Below, one piece after another: positions 11,701 to 22,255 of a DNA stretch of 64,000 nt (position 1 is its first letter; every line of letters starts with the position of its first letter). A program made the translations under genes and the position numbers. The stretch comes from Volvox africanus. Its lineage: Eukaryota; Chlorophyta; Chlorophyceae; Chlamydomonadales; Volvocaceae. Below the pieces are notes generated by a model. The model ran no database searches, was not told the DNA's origin, and was given only the letters and a program-made list of their open reading frames with translations. The stretch lies in NCBI GenBank assembly GCA_030268105.1, contig BSDZ01000078.1, forward strand, positions 124,001 to 188,000, given 5' to 3'.

Positions 11701-14700
11701 GCCTAGTAGCAGGGCCCAGTAACTTTACAACAACTTTACGACGTAAATCGTACAATTTATAATCCACATTCTTCTCACCATCTGCTAGCACTGCCGGGGC
11801 TTCCGTTAACAGAACCTCCAGAGCCGCCGCCAGAGGCAGGTTGTCGTTCACGTGCGACAGGCCCACACCGCCCGTGCAGCCGGCGGTCCCCGCACGGTCG
11901 GAAACTGCCGTACGTTCGTACCGCTGGATGATCTCCAGGATACGATCCACCTGGCGCCAGCTTGCCTGGACTGGTCCTTCGCCGCCAGGTGGGTCAGTTG
12001 CCGTTGGGACGGTTACAGTTTTAGCTAACGGACACGTTGGGGGTACGGGCCCCACTGGATCCGATGGCGCCTCCAGCTCTGTGATTTGAGCATCGTCTGC
12101 CGCGTCCGGCGCCATACGCGTCGCAATAGCAGCTGCCGTACGGGAACACTTCCTAAGACGTTCTGGCGTAGCTGCCGGTGCCGCGCGGGTGCGAGACTTG
12201 AGCGCCGTAGCGGCAGCCGCCGTAACGGTCCCATTTGCGATTACCGCCGCATTCACCGCCGCCTCCGATGCTACTGCCCCATCCATCACCGCCGTCCCCG
12301 CTGCTGCCGCTACAGCATTCTCCGCCGCCGCAGCCGTCGGGAATGACCCAGTGGTAACCTCGGGATGCAGCTCCTCGTAGTATGGCGGTGTAGGCGGCAA
12401 GCCATCAAAGCTCCCCGCCGCCTCCACCGCCATCGCATTCACCACCGCCACGGCCTCCGCTGCCATCACTGCCCTCTTCGTCGCCACTGCTGCAGCTGCC
12501 GCGGCGGCAACAGCCGCCTCCGATGCAGTACCACTTGCATCTCGGGAGTCTCGGGCGATAGGGCTCCTGCAGGAGCATTGCGAAGCGCACGCGGCGGCGG
12601 CGGCGGCTCTTCCGTCCCCACCGTCGCTGGCGCGGCCATTTGCACGTGCATGGACTTCCCCCCGACTAACTTTCCGCCGCAACGAAAACGTGATGAACTC
12701 GGGGCCCGCGAAGCGGGTGGGCGGACGGATATGGCGAGAGGGCCGCTGTCGGCTGGCTGGCTCCTGTGGCAGCGGAGTAGCCACCATCGATGACCGTGAC
12801 TGCGACGGCGGTGGCGGATGCGCCTCCGCCACCGCTACCGTGTGTGGAGACATTTGCTCACCACTGCCGCTGCCATCAACGCCCACAACGCATCTCCGTT
12901 TGGTCCCGTGACGTCTATGACCGCCACGTCGGCCGTCGCCGTCCGCGGCAACTGTCATATCGTCGTAAGCAGAAGCAGCAGCGGCAGCGCCGCTGACCAC
13001 CATCGTTAGAGCCTTATCCGATATCTCAGTTTGCTGACCTGGCACCGTGGAGGCGGCGGCGGCGGCTATAATGTTGCGTGTCTGCATCTTACACGTGCCC
13101 GCCAGAGGTGCCGTCACAATGAGGCACTCCTCGAGGAGCTCCGCCATGGCTTCGGTGTTCACGTCGTTGTCGTCGTCGTCATCAGCGGCGCCGGCGCAGC
13201 TGAAGCGGGCAGGGCGTCCAAGAGGTGCTGGCTGCCGCCATGATGATTCCGCAACGCCGCCGCCGACGCCGTCACCGCCGTACATTGTTTTATGTTTCCT
13301 CATGGGAGTTGCTGGGGCCACCGGCGGCGCCAGCAGCGGCGGCGATGACGGGGGCGCGTCGACGAGTTCTTTCGTCGGTTCTGGCGGTCCCGCCGCAACG
13401 GCTGCTGGTGTAACGTCGGCGGAAGCCACCCTTCTTGCCGTCGACTTCGATGTCGGCTCTGTGGCCGCCGGCTCCACCTTCACCTTCACCTTCACCTGGT
13501 GGCCCTCATCGTCGAATCGCGGAGCATTCAAAGTACTCTTAGGCTCCTCGGTGGCGCCGTGTGCCGTACTGCCGTATGTAGTACATCCGAATAGCGCGCG
13601 GCTCGTGCACGGTGGCAATTGTCGCCGCAACGGCGCGTGGGTATCGCCGCCGCCGTACTTGGACTTCTGCACCTTTATGGGAGTTGCCGGCGGCAGCGGT
13701 GGCAGCGGCGGCGGTGGTGGCACTACATCTTCGACTTTGGCCAGCGGTGCCGCCGTCGCCGTCAGCTCCACACTGCCGTCAACCCCCCTAGCTCCAGAGG
13801 TCATCGAGGGATGAGCCGTCCAGGCAACTTTTGGCGGCAGCGGAGTCGGCCGAACGGACGATCCAAGACGTGGGTAGCTTGGCATTGGCATTGTCAGCAT
13901 CCCCGTTGTATCCATCGCCACTTCCCCCTCGTCCTCCTCCGCCGCCGCCTCCATGGTCACAGGCTGCGTCACGGCCATCGTCACCCCGATTGCACGCCCC
14001 GCGCCACCAGCAACCACCGGGGCATCCGCCTCCTTCAACAATTGAACATTCACTAATGTAGGCGGCGGCGCCGGCAGTGACGGCAGAGAAGACATGGAAG
14101 CAACCGATACGGCAAGTAATGGACAGCCAGCTACCGCCGCTGCAACGGCACAAGTCGAGTCGATGGCGGTGACGTCAAGAGTACTGGCACCGACGTTGCC
14201 GTCAACGGCGTCCGGACCATCTGTAGCACCGGGGGGGCCGTGGCTGAGAGCTCCCCCGCCGTCACGGGCGGGACTGTGGGCCCGTAGCCCCGCTATCAGG
14301 CGCTCCACCTCCCGCTGCCGCTGAGCCGCCGCCGCCGCTGACGGCACTACCGCCGCCGTTGCCGGCACCGTTTGTGGCCATGGTTGCGGCCTAATCTCAT
14401 CGTCGGCCCCCTCCGCGCAATCTGCCGGACTTCTTGTGCTCCGAGACCGCTCAGTCAATTGTGTCGTCGTACGTGATGTGTACGATACCATCGACACGTC
14501 TGCCGGCGCCACCGGGAGCTTCAGCTGTTTGCGTTGCGAATGCTTTTTTTGGTGATGTGGAGGTAACGGTGATTCCCACAGCGGCGGTTGCGGCGGTTGA
14601 AGTACGACGTCAGTTCCTGGGGAATTTACCTACATGAGGTATAATAGGGAGTAGGATGTCACAATACGGCTGCAGTCGTTGGTGGTTGGAAGCGATGTAC

Positions 14701-17700
14701 GAAAATCACTACTATGTCTTGACACGCATTTGATGCGCCACAACCGTCTGTCTGTCAATATCGTCAGCGATAACTTAAGACGGTCTAGTAAGCAAATCCG
14801 TACCTACACCCCTTCAGCGGCAATACATTTAATGTTCATCCCTGAGTTACGACTCAACGCCTCAACTAACAACTGCTTTCATCAACCGCAAGAACGAACC
14901 TTCAGGCGTTGCCCCCCCAGGAGTGCGTAGTCACATTGAGCCGCCAGCGGACAACTGCTGCAGTTAGGAGCCCGTTTCTGACAAAATACCTGCAAGCAGA
15001 ACAATGAACATGCCGTATCTTGCCGTACAGAGTGAAGTTTGTCATTTGAGTGAAGTTCATGCCGTACCTTGCCAAGTGTTATTGATTGGTAGTGAAGCTC
15101 GTACAACGTCTCAAGGTCGAAGGCCATCAGGCGACTATGCAGGTACTTGTGGACCTGAGGAGCGGGTAGGACGAGCAAGAGGAGGGCAAGCAAAGAATTA
15201 TTATAGGGGGCAAGAGTAGAAGGAAGAGTAGGAGGACGTGTAGGAGGAGGGATAGAAGGGGGGTAGAGGAGGGAGGACAGGAGGGGAGGACGAAAACAGA
15301 AGAGAAACATTTTACCGCGGCGTACGAAAAGACGTGCGGGTTTTGCAGTCTCAATAAGTCGTTTCCCCCGAAATCCCCCTCCCCAACAACATCGAACCTG
15401 ACAACACCCCTAACCGCCATCCACCAACAACCAACCACCAACACCCTGGCAGTATCACCTCAGGCTCCTGTGGGTATGAATCCAGCTGCTCCAGGGTGGC
15501 CTCCGCCTAATGTACGACAGTACGAGTGCAAGAACAGAGCGGTGGAGGCGCTAGTATGGCACGGTATTGGCACGGTACGACCAAAACACACACAGAGCCG
15601 TAGAAACTTGAGGAGCCCGTGTGACGGCCGGCGGAACGTGATGTACGATTGGAAATCATGATGAGTACATACGCGCAGTACATTTAAGAATGCGCCGTGC
15701 TAAACGCGAAATTTTACTGTTACCCGTACGGCCCCGTACTATCGTACCTCGATGGGGATCCAGCCCAGCCTTGCAAACACCCGGGCGACGTTGATGTCAA
15801 CAGGGAACTCCTGCGGACCTCGTTCAGCGGATTATGGGGGGTGATGGGGCAGCGTGTGGCGGGATGAGGGGAAAATGGAGGGGAGGGTTGATGAGAAGGT
15901 TGGCATCGAGCCGGTGCATCCAAACACGTGTGTGTGTGGTTTATATTTACACTTGGGTGATTTAATTATATATCATTAGGGATTTACAAAAATATGATGT
16001 TTTGACTAAATCCATAATAATAAACCAGATTATCAGTCAAGGCCCTCCCTTGAGCCTCATGTACGGCAACTTGAAGATTGCGTACTTGGTGTCGATACCG
16101 CGTTGTTGCAACCCGGTTGCGGACCTGCTGCCTCCCCTAACCACTCCCCTCCCTTTTCCCCCGTCCCCCCATCCACCCTAACCACCCTAACGATCCCAAC
16201 CACTCTTTAACCACCCTAACCACAAACAAACTTACCGCTAAACCCACCCATCGTACCCACCACAGTAAACCCACCTTTTTATACAGAGTCAGCAATGTGA
16301 TGCACGCGGCGCTCTTGCGACCCAAGCCGTCCACGCTCATCAGATACCTTACGTGCAGAACAAGGGTACGACAGTGAGGAGGGAGCCATGCGGAGATGGC
16401 AACAGGGCATCGACAGTTTCCACACATACGCAGAGGTTGTTTATTGGGAATTTGGCAGTTGGAAGTTGCTTGGAGAGGGGGATTTTCGGAGTGAGAGGTA
16501 CCCTCGTCGCGGATGGGTCGAACATCCAAACGGATACGGAACAGCCGGCGCAGCAAGCGTAACGAGACCCAGAAGACATGGAAACGAGACGGAAACTCAT
16601 GATAGTATGCGGTTAACGGTTGCCTGTTGCCGGTTAGCAGTAACGGTAAACTCACTTCGTAGCTTCCTCAGCGTTGACGTCACGCAGCCACTCAAGACTG
16701 ATGCGGGGGCCTTTCCGCTCGATGGAGCCATCGCCGTCGCCGCGGCTGGCGGCCGCACCGCTGCCGCAGACATCTCCGCCGCCGCCGCCTTTCACGAGTA
16801 CGAACCCGGACGTGGCCGACGCGGCTGCTCCCCCTCTTCGTTTTTTAGACCGTGGCAGCTCATGTGCCGCCTCCGCCCCCGGCTTCGACGTTCCATCCTC
16901 AACGATCGTGTCCGCGGCCTGCACCGCCGGCTCCCCATCATGCAGCTGGTTTAGGAAGGCCTTGATACGCTTCACCAGCATCTGGTGCATCCCCCTGCCA
17001 TGTTAGAAAATATGTGGTATAGATGGATTTTAACATATTGGGTGTCAGGATACGAGGGTGGAGGAGGCTAACATTTACTCCAGGTTTCGGGTTTCGGGTT
17101 TGGATTCTGGATTCGGTTTCGGATTCAGGCTTGTGGTCAGGTTCGGTTGCAATCAGCAGATTGCCGTATTCGGGGCAGCGTGTCCTTATTGACTTGAGGC
17201 GACAGGAATGAAAACCCTCCTATCACCCACGGACGGGGGAGGGAGACGCGGGAGAAGAGGGGAAAAGGAGAGGGGGAGGAGGTAGGGCAACGCACCGGCA
17301 TCGAATGAGCTCCGCAACCACTTCGTCCGGTGCCGTACGGACCGCCTCCCAGTCCACGATGTCCTCACCCTCCGGGATCCAGTACGATGAGTACGATGTC
17401 GAGTCAGCCATCACTGCTGCTGTCACCGCTGACGGGCTGGCAGCTGGCGGACTGGCAGGATCATGTGCCACGTGAGGTGATGACCGCAACGGCGCACCCG
17501 GCCCCCTCATCGTTGCTTGTGTAGCTGACCCGGGTGTGGCCGCCACTGCTGCCGGTCTATTTGCGGCGAAGAACGCCCGGGACCTTGGTCCTGGGAAGGC
17601 TGCCACCAAGTTCATGAAGGCAGCCGATGATAATACGTCGGCCGCGTTCTGTCATATTGAGTGACAGGGTTCGGATCTGGTTCATATCAGCTACAGCAGG

Positions 17701-20317
17701 TAAATCATTGTGTAGCCCCTTAAGAGAATAGGAAAAATCTCCTAGGGGCGTTCCAGGTAAGCAGTCGCCGCGTCAGGTCTTGCCTTCTAAGTTTACGGCA
17801 TGTACGGGGTAGTTGTACGGAACCGTTTATCTGGAACGGATATTGGTCTGATATCACCCGAAAGCAGCGTTCTAATCTACTAAGGAAAGAAAATTATAAC
17901 ACACATCGATTATGAGTCGATGTATGGGGACGATAACGTAAAGCAGCGTTAATGTTAAGGTAATTAAAACCAGTAATTTGTACGTATCAGATAACTGCAC
18001 AACCTAATTTCAGGGCACGACATTGTGGCGCTCCGAAAGATCGCCGCCTTACGGCTGCTCCAGAGAAAGCGAAAGCGGAGGTCTGGACATTAAAGGCGTT
18101 CAAGGAAACTCTCATAGCTCTCTTAACTTTGAATTTACATGCAACGGAAATCCTGTCACAATATACCGCGACTTTACCTGCGTCAGGAAGGTACCCACAA
18201 CGGAGTCCACGACCGAGCCGCCCCATCTTCGTTAAATGAATAAGAAATTAAAAAGGAAGATGAAATTGAAATGTAACAGGTTTAGACACAGCGGGTTATA
18301 GGAATGGTTATGTAACTATTAGCATTTTGACCATGCTTGCCTCCCAGCCGCTGCGGCCGGAGTGGACGGGGTTGAAAGGGGGTGAGGACTAGGTCATCTA
18401 TCGAGGATCTTAAAAGGTGTTTTCCAAGGATACATACAAATGATTGCTTGAATTGAAAAATCGGGGGCAAGTTAGGGTTGAAAGGGGCACCCAGGCGTTC
18501 CGTATCATTGTGTCCTGTATCATACCTGCTACGTAGGGTCCTGTCCCCCAGCACGCCCCGCATAGCACGGATGAACCAGCCCACGCGGCGTGCCCAAAGA
18601 ATTTTCTCGTCGTACCCGTACACAATCAGACTCAACTGCCCCTCTCGTAATACCCGTGCGCGTTTGGTGAGCTTTTTGGCGGGTGTCCGACCCATGGGTC
18701 GAGGTTCTTGAGGCTCTTCAATCTGCGGTTCATGTGGCTGAGTTTGTTGCTGCTGCTGCTGAGAGGATTGCAGCAGCTGTACCGGCGGCACTGCCTGCCG
18801 CCGTGGCCGCAGCTGCCGTTGTTCTTGTTGCTGCTGCGGCTGCTGCTGCGGCTGCTGCTGCGGCTGCTGCTGCGGCTGCTGCTGCGGCTGCTGCTGCGGC
18901 TGCTGCTGCGGCTGCTGCTGCGGCTGCTGTGGCTGTGATTGTGGCTGCTGCTGTTGCAGCAATGATGATTGCTGTGGCTTCAGGGTCAGAGGCTGTTGCT
19001 GCAATAGCTGCTGCTGTTCCTGTTGTTGCTGCTGAACACACTGTAACAGCGGCAATGGCAGCGTCAGGGCGCCTAATACTGGCGGCACCGCATCCAATGG
19101 CGCAGCATGGGCCAGTAGCAGCCGCAGTAGCAGCTCCCGATTCCAGGGTGTGGTCCGGCCAAGTCGCAGGATGCGCTGCCTCACAACGGCGTCTACTGCC
19201 GTTGTAGCTCCAGCCGATTCCGTGGCCATTAACGCTAGAGCTCGTTCTGAGCGGCGAGCCCTGATGGCCCCAGTGGTTGAAGTTCCACAATAAGGCCAGG
19301 ACGGGCGAGGAAGGGTGAAGAGGGATATCAGGGACGGTGAGGTTAGGGAGGGGCAGTGGCGTAAGCACGAAAAGAGGGGGCAAGTGGAAAAAATAAGGAG
19401 GCAGTTTGCATCAGATGCGAAGACACGCCAACTCATCGACACACTGACCCATGGGTCAATGATTCAACAACGCACCTGGCGTTCGCTGGCGCTACCCCGG
19501 GGTGTTTGGTGTCCGCTGCAAAGACACCTTGTACCGCATCACCACAGTCCATTCGTGAGATGGACGCCTCCTGATGTTGATTGGCAGTCAAAGCAGGTAG
19601 TTGGATCTGGATCTGGATGCGGCCGGGATCTTCCTGCAGTATGCGACTGACCTTCGGGAAATGGTTGTTGTTCTGCTGCTGTTTTGTTAGTTGTTGTTGC
19701 TGCCGTGGTTGTTGCTGTGGTTGCTGCCGTTGTTCTTGTGGTCGCTGCAAATGTAGCTGTTGATGTTGCTGTTCTCGTTGACGTTGTAGCTGACGTTGTT
19801 GAAGATTTTGTTGTAGGTGCACCTGATACAGGAGGGGACGAGCGTGGTACGCGTGCTGCGGGTCTTGATGCTGCGGTAGCAGTGGGCGGTGCTGTTGCTG
19901 CTGTTCTCGTCCGAGGTGCTGCAAGCTGTTAATCGGATCTGGTTGCTCTGACACCATTCTGTCAGCCCAGCGGGTCCTGGGTGTTGTACTGTATAGTTGT
20001 TGTAGCGGCGGCTGTGATGGCTGTGGCGCTGATGTACGACCAATCCGAAATTGCAGGCTGTCGCTATCCGCATGAAGGTGCTCCGAAACCAGCTCTCGAC
20101 TCGTCTTCCCGTGCAACAGCATCGTTGGGAGCAACCCCTGTTTGGGACCTACTCGCGTTAATTCGTACTGAAGGTTTGTTGAACCTGGCCTAGGAACAGT
20201 GCAAGGTGGAGTGCCACTGCCTGGGAATCGCAATGGTACATAGCCGGCTTCGATTCTGTCCACGTGAGTCAGACGGATCAGATCAATAGAGTCTGTAAAT
20301 GTTTGATTACTGTACAT
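8782..20317 (-). CDS. DEMETER/ROS1-like 5-methylcytosine DNA glycosylase with J-domain-like insert (multi-exon)
   Basis: Excises 5-methylcytosine (base excision demethylation) in the plant DME/ROS1 family. Exons whose phases all close, in transcript order: 18226-18178, 17648-17296, 16994-16656, 16347-16275, 15810-15748, 15506-15459, 15154-15068, 14989-14887, 14616-11740, 11584-10956, 10829-9968, 9652-9350, 8912-8782. They are preceded by an exon ending at 18536. Family hallmarks: GSVVDSVVGTFLTQ, LSSAAFMNL, ISLEWLRD, the HhH GLGRKSAACITLLTL with the catalytic Lys, FPVDINV with the catalytic Asp, LYELHYQSITLGK, then Cys-x6-Cys-x2-Cys-x5-Cys for [4Fe-4S]. The C-terminal domain reads FPLNGTYFQTNELF, VYFGHATSSI, VCVRGF, KPRPL. 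The coding part from 18226 to 8782 gives about 1970 residues. The 5' end is unresolved: Gln-rich ORFs at 18536-19440 and 19433-20317 (ATG at 20317) are probable N-terminal exons. TGTAA lies about 150-170 nt past the stop. Confidence 0.88.
10924..10939. repeat. Interstitial telomere-like site, two CCCTAAAA units
   Basis: Two perfect tandem CCCTAAAA units, located just downstream (minus sense) of the donor at 10956 inside an intron of the DEMETER-like gene. Confidence 0.65.
11470..11584 (-). other. J-domain-like segment (HPD motif) inside the DEMETER-like protein
   Basis: The exon 11584-10956 opens with AAIRQRYLELSVAVHPDK followed by CRHPLAADAFAALTRAL. This matches J-domain helix II, the HPD tripeptide that stimulates Hsp70 ATPase, and helix III. 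Helix I is short or divergent in my splice model (preceding residues NVDYKLYDLRR). A later donor choice in the previous exon would instead add a KLLGP-type stretch, but its phase does not close. It could recruit an Hsp70 to the demethylase, which is inference. The rest of the exon is low complexity. Confidence 0.65.
11740..14616 (-). other. Single 2.9-kb exon encoding an Ala-rich insert in the DEMETER-like protein
   Basis: About 959 codons without a stop, placed between the FeS-cluster exon and the J-domain-like exon. The acceptor at 14616 and a GTAAAG donor at 11740 keep the reading phase (2 + 3n + 1). The product is rich in Ala, Thr, Val, Pro and Gly with poly-Ala runs and has scattered acidic and basic patches. 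Two near-repeats resembling VQKSKYGGGDTHAPLRRQ and MRKHKTMYGGDGVGGGV occur in its middle third. No known domain is visible, and land-plant DME/ROS1 proteins lack an insert of this size here. Confidence 0.7.
14887..18226 (-). other. HhH-GPD glycosylase domain plus [4Fe-4S] cluster of the DEMETER-like protein
   Basis: Eight consecutive in-phase exons. The junction of the exon ending at 18536 and the exon 18226-18178 reads GDRTLRSRWGGSVVDSVVG, matching the plant block GDRRFSPWKGSVVDSVVG. The HhH Lys lies in the exon 16347-16275 and the catalytic Asp in 15810-15748. The short 48-nt exon 15506-15459 (AEATLEQLDSYPQEPE) fits the helix before the K-Y-L-x-x-R-L block. The cluster cysteines sit in the exon 14989-14887 (VFCQKRAPNC, then SSCPLAAQC). 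All key catalytic residues are present, so the enzyme looks active. Confidence 0.9.
18536..19440 (-). other. Probable N-terminal exon of the DEMETER-like protein, Gln-rich
   Basis: The end near 18536 encodes ILWARRVGWFIRAMRGVLGD, which aligns with the plant block that precedes the glycosylase core (RADSFIARMRLVQGDR) and splices in phase to the exon at 18226. Upstream is a long (QQQP)n tract, and before that a helical stretch around LRLGRTTPWNRELLLRLLLA. The acceptor is uncertain; CAG at about 19265 is a candidate, so the upper limit given here is the ORF limit. Confidence 0.6.
18830..18935. repeat. 12-bp tandem repeat (GGCTGCTGCTGC unit, about 9 copies)
   Basis: On the plus strand the unit is a near-perfect CTG-type repeat. 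Read on the minus coding strand it gives Gln-Gln-Gln-Pro repeats inside the DEMETER-like N-terminal exon. Unit identity is high, suggesting recent expansion by slippage. Confidence 0.85.
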
Positions 20318-20940
20318 ATTCGAATCAATTAACTGACTACAACGACGAACGAAGTCTCCAGCCTTGACTCCGTCTGCCAGCTATGTCGCCTGTCAATGTG
20401 GCCAAGAGCGTGGTTATATGTTCTTCACTGCATTCTGACATGTTATGTCGCATTGTTGGTGAAAAATGTGTGTTGACTCCTGAAAGTATTGTGGGGGTTA
20501 CTGTCGGGACTCGACCAAGCGACGTAAAACCTCTACTGTCAGTAGTAATTTCTCCCCATAGAAATTTCTATCCAATAAACCCGTAACACTTTGCTGCAAA
20601 AATAGTATCACCGTAGGGCTAGCCAAGCTCGGCTCGTCGTTTTTAAAAAACGGTATTTGCATTGCCGGCAATTTATTCACCTTTTCAAAGGAAGACACAA
20701 TCCTGTCCAGTTTTGCGCTACAAAATGGTACAGTTTCGGAAATATGCCCGTTACTTTTTGGGACGAGCACTTGAGTCGCGGCGTAGTAAGGCCGCTAGTT
20801 ACATGCCAAGGACGTGCGCTCGTAGCATCTGCTCGCTATACGCTGCGTACAAACGTGACTTTCTGGACGCCGCAAAGCATTTTGCTGCGCCAGGCTAGAG
20901 CTAATCACCGCCGACTCAATCGACCTATTCAACATGCTTG

Positions 20941-21917
20941 CTAAAGGCCGAAAAGAGCCTGTCTAACTGCTTGCAACGCATTATGCGCACGCAAAGATCC
21001 CTGGGACTGCCGAGCCATCACATCAGCATTCTGGCACGGAAAACCCCAGGTCTCAAGAGCGACCACCTGCATTCCTATCCTAGTCTTTTCAAGTGCATCA
21101 ATCTAGCAAGCCACAGACCGGCACCGCCTACGGCGCACTACATGCGCATTGCGCAAACCCTTGCGGACATGATACAGACAACACACAAATACTCGCGCAC
21201 AACGCGCTTGCGTGTAAGAACTACTTGTGACGTCGCACACACGGCTCTCGAAACAGGCCCCGCAATACCGCGACACATAACCTGCATTGTTCTGTATATA
21301 GCGTTGCAGCTCTGGAAAATAGAAGCAAAAGCAACAAAGCCCCACCCACCTCAACCAGTCCAGGCATCACGTTCACATTCAAGTTCAGGGGGCCACGATG
21401 TTCCCTCCCGCGCTCAACTTCGCACACAGCGCCATGCTGTGTTAACAAACCTCGGCCCACCCACCTGATATACGAGAGGGACAGCTGCAACCAACGGCTG
21501 TGGTAGGTGTGCCAGAGCACGTCAGCTGCCATGCAAAGGTCAGTACACGTCGCCGTTGGGGGGCGCTCCAGCCCCTTTCTCTTTCCTGCTCGCGTAGTAC
21601 CAGTTAAACACGTCGCCGTATTGTCTCTAGAAACCCCTGACCTACCGCAATCACTGAGGAACAAATTACTGATCACCTCATGACCATATCCATATCTCAC
21701 CAGTCACTGTGTCACGTTCGTGACGTACTGCAAACTGGGTACCAGGGGCAATGATTACTGGGACAACGGCAACGGGGACTGCTGGGGCTGCAATTGCCCC
21801 CCCGCGGAGCCTGCGGGATTCAGAAGCGACGACCTGAGGAGCTGCTCCGCCGTTGGGCGCTGCGCCGGGTCTGGCGCCATCATCTTCTACATGGGCAAGA
21901 TACCAATCAACAGCCAT
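20941..21917 (-). CDS. Unknown 143-aa protein, four exons
   Basis: Exons 21917-21701, 21525-21465, 21309-21282 and 21066-20941 are joined by GT-AG introns and all phases close, giving 143 codons plus TAG. The N-terminal third (MAVDWYLAHVEDDG then an Ala/Pro/Val-rich stretch) looks flexible. The rest (ADVLWHTYHSRWLQLSLSYI, CNAIYRTMQ, VVALETWGFPCQNADVMARQ, LRAHNALQAVRQALFGL) looks helical. I do not recognise the family. The frame is open upstream of the ATG to an acceptor-like CAG at about 21968, so it could instead be downstream exons of the WEE1 gene, whose last recognised exon ends 339 nt away on the same strand. TGTAA (minus) occurs about 140 nt after the stop. Confidence 0.6.
21282..21309 (-). 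other. 28-nt microexon
   Basis: Needed to keep phase between the exons 21525-21465 (ends phase 2) and 21066-20941 (phase 0). It encodes CNAIYRTMQ with acceptor CCAGAG and donor GTTATG. The alternative acceptor two bases upstream breaks the frame. Confidence 0.5.
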
Positions 21918-22255
21918 AGGTAGCGGTTCACAAATGGAGAGTACATAGCCAATGGGGGTCGTGAGTACCGATAGCTGCAACAACAGCTGATGATGATAAA
22001 AAAGTCTGATTTGAGATCTGGGTTCTACAAAAATAATAATTGCAAAATAACCATGCTTTGACTTTGTGTGTGTCTGTGTGTGCATTGCAATCATTACGGT
22101 AGTATCATGTACATATCAAGCATTTATCCCTTACATCTGCGCACGTCTGCGTGCAATACAATTCCTACAGCAAACGCAGAAGTTAAGCACACGCATACAT
22201 CCAAACCCTTACTGAGACACACAAAAGCGTGGGTGGCCGGCTTTGTCAGGCTTAC

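Noticed and set aside
12365..14061. Plus-strand ORFs up to 255 codons within the Ala-rich insert
   Set aside because: Antisense shadows of a single minus-strand frame of about 959 codons that fits the flanking splice phases.
17987..18226. Minus-strand ORF of 79 codons starting MGRLGRGLRCG
   Set aside because: Wrong frame of a true 49-nt exon; shifting the frame gives GSVVDSVVGTFLTQ of the DEMETER core.
20498..20944. Overlapping ORFs on both strands (90 and 78 codons)
   Set aside because: Neither shows a recognisable motif or a splice partner, and they overlap each other; left unannotated.
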